A stretch of DNA of 64,000 bases, taken from Alphaproteobacteria bacterium. Lineage in GTDB: Bacteria > Pseudomonadota > Alphaproteobacteria > CAAGCB01 > CAG-977. Below are positions 34,124 to 40,659 of the stretch, piece after piece. A model generated the notes under the pieces. It had not been told where the DNA came from, did no database searches, and saw only the letters and a program-made list of their open reading frames with translations. Numbering within the stretch: position 1 is the stretch's first letter; every line of letters starts with the position of its first letter. The stretch lies in assembly GCA_900768465.1 (NCBI GenBank), contig CAAGCY010000025.1, positions 38,879 through 102,878 on the forward strand, given 5' to 3'. The position numbers and the translations under genes are program-made.

Positions 34124-36114
34124 TGAGCAATACTTTGGGATTCATTCGTTTCAACACGGGCGAAATTTCCGCTTTGATGAGCGGGCGCATCGATACCGAA
34201 GAATACAGCGGCGCATGCCAAGTGCTGCAAAACTTTGTTCCGTCGGTGCAGGGGCCTGTTTCCAGACGCGGCGGAACACGCTTTGTTTCCGCCGTCAAAG
34301 ACAGTAACAAAAAAGTGCGCCTGTATGCTTTTCAGTTTTCCGTGACACAAGCTTATCTGCTGGAGTTTGGCGATAAGTACATCCGTTTTTTCAATCATGG
34401 ACAAGCGGTGCTGAAAGACGGCGTTTCGTATGAAATCGCGTCGCCGTACGGAGAATCCGATTTGGACGGTTTGTATTTTTCCCAGTCGGGCGATGTCGTT
34501 TTTATCGCGCACAAGGACTTTCCGCTGAAAACTTTGACAAGATATGCGGAAATCGATTGGCGGCTGGCTGATTTCACGATGATTGACGGTCCGTATTTGC
34601 CCGTCAACGCCGACAATGTTTCGATTACGCCGTCGGCGGTGTCGGGCGCGATGACTTTAACGGCTTCGGCGGCGTTGTTCAAGCCGACCGATGTCGGCCG
34701 TCAGGTGCGTTTGATGCATGCCAATAAGCCCAATGTTCAATGGGGGTGCGCGACAATTACGGAATATGTCAATGCCACTTCCGTCAAAGCGGTCGGGACG
34801 GACGGCTATCCTTTTATGGCGACGACGGCGACGAAGTTTTGGCGGCTGGGCGTGTTTTCAAAAACAACGGGGTATGCGAACGCGGTTACGTTCTTTGAGC
34901 AAAGGCTTGTGCTGGGCAAGGGAAACGGCGTTTACGGATCGAAAGTCGGTCAATACGAGCTTTTTTCACCAACCGCCGCCGATGCAAGCGTTACGGCGGA
35001 GTACGGCTACGGATGCGAGCTGTCGTCCGACCAAATCAACGATATTTGCTGGCTGTCGTCGGGCAGGGCTTTGGCAATCGGAACGGTCGGGGCTGACTTT
35101 ACGCTGACGGCGACCAGCGGGGACACGTCTTTGCCGCTGAATGTGAAAGTTCAGCGCCATTCGACATTCGGCAGCGAAGCGGTTCAACCCGTCAAAGTCA
35201 GTCATGCGACTTTGTTCGTTCAGCATTACGGCAGAAAAGTGCGTGCTTTTCAGTACGACAGCAATTCCGACGATTATGTGGCGCGGGACGTGACGACTTT
35301 GGCGCCGCACATGACGTTCGGCGGAATCAAGGAAATGGCTTTGCAGCAAGAGCCTGTTCCCGTGGTCTGGTGCTTGCTGAAAAACGGCAATCTGGCCGGG
35401 TTGACTTATGAAGCCGAAGAATCGGTGTCCGCATGGCATGCTTTTCAAACCGAAAACGGGGTTGTTGAAAGCATTGCGTCTTTGCCGACCGCGAACGGCG
35501 AAAAAGACGAGCTTTATTTGCTGGTGCGCCGCGTTGTCAACGGGAAATCCGTTCGCTATATCGAAGTGCTGGAAACGGGGTTGCCCGAAGACGCGCAAGA
35601 TTCCAAAGAAGCGTTTTTCGTGGACTGCGGCGCGTCTTATCACGGGGAAAAAGCTTCTGTCATTTCGGGGCTTGAATACTTGGAAGGGCAGACGGTCGCC
35701 GTTTTGGCGGACGGCGCGGTGCAAAACGAAAAAACGGTCAAGGACGGAAAAATCGTTTTGGATACGGCGGCTTGCGTCGTGCATGCCGGTTTGCCGTTTA
35801 CGTCGGTTTTGCAAACAATGCCTCTGTCCAACGGAGCGGCGGAGGAAACCGCCAAAAAACGCATCGTTGCCGTTTTGGTGCGCTTGTATAAAAGCATCGG
35901 TTTTAAAATCGGGCTGGAAAAAACGGGGGAACATCAGTCGTTCCGCCAGATCAGCGATGTGATGGGGATAGCGCCGGCTTTGTTCACAGGGGACAAAAAA
36001 GTCGCTTATTCGGGCGGATGGGAAAACGGCGTTTCCGTCAGAATTGAACAAAATCAGCCGTTGCCTTTGACGATTTTAAGCGTGTTTCCCGTGGTGGCGG
36101 CAAACAAGATATAG
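34123..36114 (+). CDS. Tail nozzle protein (T7 gp12-like tail tubular B)
   Basis: A 663-residue beta-rich structural protein forming the nozzle of a short non-contractile tail. The opening GFIRFNTGEISALMSGRID with FVPSVQGPVSRRGGTRFV and QAYLLEFGDKYIRFF is the characteristic start of these podovirus tail proteins. Length is somewhat below T7 gp12 (794). The frame is intact. Start codon overlaps the gp11-like stop. No tail-fibre or tail-spike gene follows, so receptor binding is unaccounted for. Confidence 0.87.
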   Translation: MSNTLGFIRFNTGEISALMSGRIDTEEYSGACQVLQNFVPSVQGPVSRRGGTRFVSAVKDSNKKVRLYAFQFSVTQAYLLEFGDKYIRFFNHGQAVLKDGVSYEIASPYGESDLDGLYFSQSGDVVFIAHKDFPLKTLTRYAEIDWRLADFTMIDGPYLPVNADNVSITPSAVSGAMTLTASAALFKPTDVGRQVRLMHANKPNVQWGCATITEYVNATSVKAVGTDGYPFMATTATKFWRLGVFSKTTGYANAVTFFEQRLVLGKGNGVYGSKVGQYELFSPTAADASVTAEYGYGCELSSDQINDICWLSSGRALAIGTVGADFTLTATSGDTSLPLNVKVQRHSTFGSEAVQPVKVSHATLFVQHYGRKVRAFQYDSNSDDYVARDVTTLAPHMTFGGIKEMALQQEPVPVVWCLLKNGNLAGLTYEAEESVSAWHAFQTENGVVESIASLPTANGEKDELYLLVRRVVNGKSVRYIEVLETGLPEDAQDSKEAFFVDCGASYHGEKASVISGLEYLEGQTVAVLADGAVQNEKTVKDGKIVLDTAACVVHAGLPFTSVLQTMPLSNGAAEETAKKRIVAVLVRLYKSIGFKIGLEKTGEHQSFRQISDVMGIAPALFTGDKKVAYSGGWENGVSVRIEQNQPLPLTILSVFPVVAANKI

Positions 36115-36123
36115 GAGGATGAA

Positions 36124-36513
36124 ATGGAAAAAAGCAACTTAACGGAATCGGTCAGGAAATCATCGAAAATTCTGACCGTTCGGCAGGATTGGAAAGACGC
36201 AAAGCGCGCCGCCCGCAATTTGAAAGAGGATGCGGCGGCTTTGTTGGAAAAAAATGCGTGGGACGAAGAGAAACTGCGCCGCGAAAACAACGAAGAACGC
36301 GGCAAAAACCTGTTCCGCATCGGGGCTTCGGGCGTCAAGGCGGCTTCGTACGACGACGCTTTGTTTTACAACGACTTGAAGACGGAACAGGAAGCCGACT
36401 TTAACAAAAAACAAGCGCAGGACGAAGCCCGCAGAACTTTGCGCAAGGCGCGCGCCGAGAAAAAAGCCGCCAAACTGAAATACTCGCTGTCGCTGCTGGA
36501 CTCGTTCTTGTAA
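36124..36513 (+). CDS. Probable internal virion protein
   Basis: A 129-residue, highly charged, helical protein rich in Ala, Lys and Glu (coiled coil at residues 20-55 and 85-120) with a short central IGASGVKAASYDDALFYND segment. That segment and the position after the nozzle gene resemble the small internal core proteins (T7 gp14 position), but the protein is much shorter than gp14 (196) and has no clear membrane helix. AGGAGG precedes the ATG. The larger ejection proteins (gp15, gp16) are absent. Confidence 0.5.
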   Translation: MEKSNLTESVRKSSKILTVRQDWKDAKRAARNLKEDAAALLEKNAWDEEKLRRENNEERGKNLFRIGASGVKAASYDDALFYNDLKTEQEADFNKKQAQDEARRTLRKARAEKKAAKLKYSLSLLDSFL

Positions 36514-36524
36514 GGGAGGAAAAA

Positions 36525-36689
36525 ATGCAAAATATCAAGGAAGCGGGGGCGGTCGGCATCGGATTGACTGCGCCCGCGTGGATTGGCGTGTTCAACGAAT
36601 ACGTCGGATTCTTTATCGGTATTGCGACACTGGTTTATGCCGTCGGGCGTGTCTACTTTCTGTTTAAAAATCAGGGGGAACGCGCGTGA
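36525..36689 (+). CDS. Small holin-like membrane protein
   Basis: A 54-residue protein with hydrophobic residues 8-23 (AVGIGLTAPAWIGVF) and 28-48 (GFFIGIATLVYAVGRVYFL) and a charged C terminus, the layout of a small two-helix holin. GGGAGG is 5 nt before the ATG. Its stop overlaps the GTG start of the lysozyme gene, typical of holin-endolysin pairs. Confidence 0.62.
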   Translation: MQNIKEAGAVGIGLTAPAWIGVFNEYVGFFIGIATLVYAVGRVYFLFKNQGERA

Positions 36690-37186
36690 TAAGCAAAAAA
36701 GGGCTGGCTATGCTCAAGACTTTTGAAAGCTTTGTGCCGCTGGAATACACTTGTGTCGCAGGCAGGCGCACAATCGGCTACGGACACGTGGTCAAAGGCG
36801 GCGAAAGCTTTCCCGCAGGAGTCAGCGAAGTCAAAGCCGAAGAACTGTTGCGCCAAGATGTCGCCGAAGCTGAAAACGCCGTGGCGGATCTGGTTAAAGT
36901 GCCACTGAAACAATGTCAAAAAGACGCGCTGATTTCGTTTGCTTTCAATATCGGGCGGCGGAATTTTGCCGGATCGACTTTGCTGCGCGTGCTGAACGAC
37001 GGGGATTACGACAAAGTGCCGCAAGAGCTGATGCGTTGGGTTTACGCGGGCGGTTATGTATGGAAAGGCTTGAAGCTGCGCCGAAAACGCGAAGCCGAAT
37101 TGTTTGCGACGGGGCGGGTTGATTTCCGCCCCGATTTATTGTTACACGAAAGGAAAAATTATGGAAAACTTGGGACAAATCTTTGA
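36686..37186 (+). CDS. Phage lysozyme (GH24 endolysin)
   Basis: A 166-residue muramidase cleaving peptidoglycan at lysis. The N-terminal motif FESFVPLEYTCVAGRRTIGYGH shows the spacing Glu-(8)-Cys-(5)-Thr, the triad variant of phage P1 Lyz rather than Glu-Asp-Thr of T4. QKDALISFAFNIG is the second family motif. GTG start with GGGGGA upstream. There is no signal-anchor, so release depends on a holin. The C-terminal 25 residues overlap the next gene. Confidence 0.9.
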   Translation: MISKKGLAMLKTFESFVPLEYTCVAGRRTIGYGHVVKGGESFPAGVSEVKAEELLRQDVAEAENAVADLVKVPLKQCQKDALISFAFNIGRRNFAGSTLLRVLNDGDYDKVPQELMRWVYAGGYVWKGLKLRRKREAELFATGRVDFRPDLLLHERKNYGKLGTNL

Positions 37187-37352
37187 AACTTTGCTGTTTT
37201 GGTTCGGAACGGTTGTGGCGGCGGCGTCCATTATCGTCAAAGCGACGCCGACGCAAAAAGACGACGCCGTATTGGCAAAAGTCGTCAAAGTGCTGGATGT
37301 GCTGTCCATCGTCAACGCAAAAATCAATGACGGCAAGCAGACAAATGTCTGA
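37161..37352 (+). CDS. Small phage membrane protein (second holin candidate)
   Basis: A 63-residue protein with an N-terminal membrane helix (LLFWFGTVVAAASIIV, residues about 11-26) and a cytosolic tail KATPTQKDDAVLAKVVKVLDVLS, a pattern common to small proteins beside endolysin genes in proteobacterial phages. AAAGGA lies before the ATG. It overlaps the lysozyme gene by 26 nt and the spanin gene by 8 nt. Confidence 0.6.
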   Translation: MENLGQIFETLLFWFGTVVAAASIIVKATPTQKDDAVLAKVVKVLDVLSIVNAKINDGKQTNV

Positions 37353-37551
37353 TGCCGTTTTAATCGTTCAAGCCGTCCTGCTGATTGGCGGAATGATTTT
37401 CGCTTTTCGAGCGGGACGGCAAAGGGAAAAAAATGAAACAATCGACAAAAAATCAAAAGCTGAAGCGGCGGCGCGCAAAGCGCGTTCCGATTTGGGCAAT
37501 CCTGCTGTTGTCAAGCGGCTGCACGACACTTACAAACGGCGGATTTTGTGA
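37345..37551 (+). CDS. Inner-membrane spanin (Rz-like)
   Basis: A 68-residue type II membrane protein: N-terminal helix (AVLIVQAVLLIGGMIFAF) followed by a charged helical domain ending LHDTYKRRIL. This is the Rz plan: anchor plus periplasmic coiled coil that fuses inner and outer membranes at lysis. The lipoprotein gene at 37433 is nested in another frame, as in Rz/Rz1 pairs. Shorter than lambda Rz (153). Confidence 0.62.
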   Translation: MSDAVLIVQAVLLIGGMIFAFRAGRQREKNETIDKKSKAEAAARKARSDLGNPAVVKRLHDTYKRRIL

Positions 37552-37654
37552 TCTGTATCAGCCGATATATGCCGATTACGACCATGACACCGCGCAAACA
37601 ATCAGGCAAATCGATATGAACAACATCGTTTATGACCGGTTGTGCGCGCGGTGA
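37433..37654 (+). CDS. Outer-membrane spanin lipoprotein (Rz1-like), nested
   Basis: A 73-residue ORF starting inside the Rz-like gene in a different frame. It has a basic N terminus (KLKRRRAKR), a short hydrophobic stretch and a lipobox LLLSSGC, giving a mature lipoprotein of about 44 residues. Overlapping i-spanin and o-spanin genes are a signature of phage lysis cassettes. The mature part has no proline-rich tract, unlike lambda Rz1. It ends the plus-strand structural/lysis run. Confidence 0.65.
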   Translation: MKQSTKNQKLKRRRAKRVPIWAILLLSSGCTTLTNGGFCDLYQPIYADYDHDTAQTIRQIDMNNIVYDRLCAR

Positions 37655-37670
37655 ACGCGCTTCAAACGCC

Positions 37671-38192
37671 TTAATCCTCATCAACGTACCGCGTGTGGGG
37701 AAAAAGGGGAGAAATTATGGGGGCTATAAAGCTCAAAGTAGACGGCAATAATAAAATTGATACAAATAACAGCGAGATGTATGTCTTTTTGTGATTTGTC
37801 GTGTAAGCCCAGATAAATGCCGTTGTAAACAAAAACGGAATGATGAGCGAAAAAACGAGAATCGGGAGCGTGTCTTCAAAAAAGTTGAAAGAGAAGGCAA
37901 TAGCGTAAATACATAAAAAGATAAGAAAATATAAAACTATCGACAGCGATATATTAAATAAAATTATTTTAATTTTTGTAAGACTTTTGTTTTTGCGTTT
38001 GTAGTAAAAATTGACTGCAAGCATGAAAAATGAAAGCGAAAATATGAAACAATAAAAATCGTATCTTTTGAATATCGGTTTTTTGTCTGTCGAAAGAAGT
38101 TCCATCATTGAGTAAAAAGTTAAATAAAACAACGATATGTATATTAAAGCGCGAACAGCATTTGAATTTTTTAGTTTTTGAAGATTAAACAT
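37671..38192 (-). CDS. Paralogous multi-pass membrane protein, copy A
   Basis: A 173-residue membrane protein with four to five hydrophobic helices and a short basic N terminus (MFNLQKLKNSNAV). It is strikingly rich in Phe, Ile and Tyr. GGAGG lies 5 nt before the ATG at 38192. It is a close paralogue of the next gene; identity is highest in PIFKRYDFY, VNFYYKRKN and FTTAFIWAY and lowest in the loops and the C-terminal 30 residues. The DNA is far more AT-rich than the neighbouring phage genes, suggesting later acquisition. Opposite in strand to the flanking genes. No family recognised; candidate immunity protein for the toxin-like gene at 38772. Confidence 0.7.
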   Translation of the reverse strand: MFNLQKLKNSNAVRALIYISLFYLTFYSMMELLSTDKKPIFKRYDFYCFIFSLSFFMLAVNFYYKRKNKSLTKIKIILFNISLSIVLYFLIFLCIYAIAFSFNFFEDTLPILVFSLIIPFLFTTAFIWAYTTNHKKTYISLLFVSILLLPSTLSFIAPIISPLFPHTRYVDED

Positions 38193-38230
38193 CGCACCCT
38201 CCAAGGGAAAGGAAAAAGAAAAATGACAAC

Positions 38231-38743
38231 CTATAACTGCGTGTTGAAAAAAAGAGGAAAGAATAGATTGCCTATAAAGCCTAAAGGATTCGGCGATAAT
38301 AAGATTGATACAAATAACAGCGAGATGCAGGTCTTTTTGTGATTTGTCGCGTAAGCCCAGATAAATGCCGTTGTAAACAAAAACGGAATGATGAACGTAA
38401 AAAAGAAAAGCGGGAATGTGTCTTCAAAAATGTGGTACGAGAAAACAAAGGTGTAAATAGATAAAAAGATAAGAAAATATAAAACTATCGACAGTGATAT
38501 ATTAAATAAAATTATTTTAATATTTGTAAGACTTGTGTTTTTGCGTTTGTAGTAAAAATTGACTACAAGTATGAAAAATGAAAGCGAAAATATGAAATAA
38601 TAAAAATCGTATCTTTTGAATATCGGAAGTCGTTTGTCTTCTGTAGCAAGAGTCATCATCGGGCAAAATGTTAAATAAAATAAAGTGATATATATTAAAG
38701 CGTGAACAGCATTTGAATTTTTTAGTTTTTGAAGATTAAACAT
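38231..38743 (-). CDS. Paralogous multi-pass membrane protein, copy B
   Basis: A 170-residue membrane protein, tandem paralogue of copy A, with the same order of helices and the same start MFNLQKLKNSNAV. GGAG lies 6 nt before the ATG at 38743. Its start codon is 29 bp from the start of the divergent toxin-like gene, so the two share a short promoter region. Duplicated, diverging membrane proteins next to a polymorphic toxin are often immunity proteins; a phage accessory (moron) role such as superinfection exclusion is the main alternative. Confidence 0.7.
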   Translation of the reverse strand: MFNLQKLKNSNAVHALIYITLFYLTFCPMMTLATEDKRLPIFKRYDFYYFIFSLSFFILVVNFYYKRKNTSLTNIKIILFNISLSIVLYFLIFLSIYTFVFSYHIFEDTFPLFFFTFIIPFLFTTAFIWAYATNHKKTCISLLFVSILLSPNPLGFIGNLFFPLFFNTQL

Positions 38744-38771
38744 CGCATACTCCAAGGGAAAGGAAAGAAAG

Positions 38772-40052
38772 ATGACAACCTATAATATACAAAAATACGA
38801 AGGATTCAAGCGCTTAGATCCGAAAATGTCGGATTATGAAAAGGCTGTGACGGGCATTTTCAATGAAATGAAACTTCGCCGACAGGATAAAGATGTTGAA
38901 TATATGCGCAACAACGGCATCTTTTTTAAAGGAAAAAAAATGCTTGAAGTGGCGCGAAGCAACGCAAAATGGGATCATAAGCCTGTTTTGAAAAAGCATA
39001 TTTCATCGTATTTTCATAAAAAACTGACGAATGCGAACGGAAAGCCTACTACGGTTTTCGGAACGATGATTCCGGGGGATAACGAGTATTTATACGATCA
39101 CGATATTTGGTCGAATATCCATTACGGTTATGCGGGACGGTTGGGTGGCATTTACTCGTTGCTTTTGGACGGTGCGGGGCGGTTAAATGACGTGGTAAAC
39201 GGTCATTTCAGTGATGTTATCGGCGATAAAAACACGGATGCGAACGCGGTTCAATTGGGGATGCGTTTGTTTGAAAAATACGGCACAAATCTGAAAAAAT
39301 CGGATTTGGAACGGGAAGTATTTGATAATCGTGCAAAACTCAACCGCTATGAACGCAAGGATTTAATCGAAAAGTGGCACACCGTCAGACCGGGCGATAC
39401 GATTTTCAATATCGCGAAACAAAACAATATCGCCCCCGAAGAAATCCTGCATAAAAATCCGCAGTTGACGGATGTGCGGCGTTTAATCCCCGGAACAAGG
39501 TTGAAAATGCCCGATCCGACGGAAATCCGTATGTTGTCCGATGAAGACTATGACCAGATTATGAAAAGCAAAAGTTATTTGAGCGGTCGCGGAGCGGAGC
39601 ACGACAAACAGGTTAAGCGAATGGAAGAACACTTCAAAGCCAAATCCGAATACGAAGAGTATACGAAGCGGTTGGATTTTGCAGATGATGCTCCGCTATA
39701 TATTTGGATAACGCAAGGTGATGAACGCGTGCGCACATCGCATGCCGAACGGGACGGCGGTATTTTTGACGCGGCTAATCCGCCCGAGGGCGGCAACCCC
39801 GGCGATGATTACAACTGCCGCTGCAAAGCTGTTCCGTTGAAAGTTTTTTCGGACGACACAGAAGCGCAATCTCCCATGAATTGGGACGATTTCTTTTTTG
39901 CGGCGAATAAAGGATTTAATTTGCTGGCAATGATTTTCAGAATATTGTTTTCGGTAGAAGCCAAATCGGAAAAAACGACAAACAACGCGCAGACGGAACG
40001 CAAGAATTTGTTGGATTTGACGGTATCGGAAGCACCCGAAAAAAGTTTGTAA
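38772..40052 (+). CDS. Toxin-44-like / LysM / phage MuF (SPP1 gp7) domain protein
   Basis: A 426-residue protein in three parts. Residues about 20-172 resemble bacterial toxin 44 (Ntox44): NAKWDHK at 64-70, then YDHDIWSNIHYGYAGRLGG (108-126) and GDKNTDANAVQLGMRLF, mirroring the 'WD.K ... YD..GN.HYGY.G ... D..D...I..G' pattern. Residues 203-248 are a LysM domain (HTVRPGDTIFNIAKQNN to KMP) for binding peptidoglycan. Residues 309-355 (TQGDERVRTSHAERDGG then GDDYNCRCKAVP) are the C-terminal signature of phage head-morphogenesis MuF/SPP1 gp7 proteins. MuF-linked toxins are known from temperate phages, usually with the toxin after MuF; here the order is reversed. The adjacent duplicated membrane proteins may give immunity. 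Activity unproven. Confidence 0.68.
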   Translation: MTTYNIQKYEGFKRLDPKMSDYEKAVTGIFNEMKLRRQDKDVEYMRNNGIFFKGKKMLEVARSNAKWDHKPVLKKHISSYFHKKLTNANGKPTTVFGTMIPGDNEYLYDHDIWSNIHYGYAGRLGGIYSLLLDGAGRLNDVVNGHFSDVIGDKNTDANAVQLGMRLFEKYGTNLKKSDLEREVFDNRAKLNRYERKDLIEKWHTVRPGDTIFNIAKQNNIAPEEILHKNPQLTDVRRLIPGTRLKMPDPTEIRMLSDEDYDQIMKSKSYLSGRGAEHDKQVKRMEEHFKAKSEYEEYTKRLDFADDAPLYIWITQGDERVRTSHAERDGGIFDAANPPEGGNPGDDYNCRCKAVPLKVFSDDTEAQSPMNWDDFFFAANKGFNLLAMIFRILFSVEAKSEKTTNNAQTERKNLLDLTVSEAPEKSL

Positions 40053-40061
40053 TCCGTTATG

Positions 40062-40087
40062 AAAAAACCCGCCGATCGGCGGGTTTT
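40062..40087. terminator. Bidirectional terminator between the phage island and infC
   Basis: AACCCGCC (40066-40073), loop GATC and GGCGGGTT (40078-40085) with A and T runs on either side serve both the plus-strand toxin-like gene and the minus-strand infC. Confidence 0.85.
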
Positions 40088-40091
40088 CGGT

Positions 40092-40628
40092 TTATTTCGG
40101 CGCAAGCACCATTGAGATTTGCTTGCCTTCCAGTTTTGCGGGCTGTTCCACTTTGGCAAACAGGTCGCTGTCTTCGACAACGTGCGCCATAATTTCCTGC
40201 CCTTGCTCGATATAAGCCATTTCGCGCCCGCGGAAACGTAAAGAAAACTTCACTTTGTTCCCGTCCGCGATAAAGCGTTGCGCGCTTTTCATCTTGACTT
40301 CGTAATCGTGCGTGTCGATGTTCGGACTTAGTTTGATTTCCTTGATTTCGACGACTTTTTGGTTCTTTTTGGCTTCAGCCTTGCGTTTTTGCTGTTCGTA
40401 ACGGAACTTGCCCAAATCCAAGATTTTGCATACGGGCGGTTCGGCGTTCGGCGAAATTTCGATTAAATCCAATCCCGCTTCGTCCGCCAGCCGCAAAGCT
40501 TCGCGAATAGAAACAACTCCAATGTTTTCACCTGCGGCACCAATCAGTCGAACTTGTTTGGCTGTGATGTCTTCGTTGGCACGCGGCCCCTCACGGGTGG
40601 GCGTGGCATGTGTCGTATCGGTAGTAAT
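40092..40628 (-). CDS. infC: Translation initiation factor IF-3, AUU start
   Basis: A 178-residue factor that binds the 30S subunit and checks the start codon. C-terminal domain signatures: ISPNAEPPVCKILDLGKFRYEQQK and EIKLSPNIDTHDYEVK, and FRGREMAY. The ATG at 40496 would cut off the N-terminal domain; the frame stays open upstream and gives EGPRANEDITAKQVRLIG, a typical IF-3 start. The only well-placed start is ATT at 40626-40628, with GGAGG 6 nt upstream. AUU starts in infC allow self-regulation by IF-3 in E. coli. It lies 31 bp after thrS. Confidence 0.95.
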   Translation of the reverse strand: MTTDTTHATPTREGPRANEDITAKQVRLIGAAGENIGVVSIREALRLADEAGLDLIEISPNAEPPVCKILDLGKFRYEQQKRKAEAKKNQKVVEIKEIKLSPNIDTHDYEVKMKSAQRFIADGNKVKFSLRFRGREMAYIEQGQEIMAHVVEDSDLFAKVEQPAKLEGKQISMVLAPK

Positions 40629-40659
40629 AAAAAGCCTCCATTAGTTAAGGTGTTGAACT

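Larger units (their letters stand above)
37671..38785. repeat. Tandem duplication of about 550 bp
   Basis: The unit holds one membrane-protein gene plus its upstream flank. The flank duplication reaches into the toxin-like gene: ATGACAACCTATA occurs at 38772 (true start of that gene) and at 38223, where it leads nowhere. So the duplication event copied the gene start along with the membrane-protein gene. The two units are similar through most of their length and diverge at the end coding for the C terminus. Confidence 0.8.

Noticed and set aside
38223..38342. 39-codon frame starting MTTYN
   Set aside because: It is the copied start of the toxin-like gene left by the tandem duplication and then runs into antisense of the membrane-protein gene.
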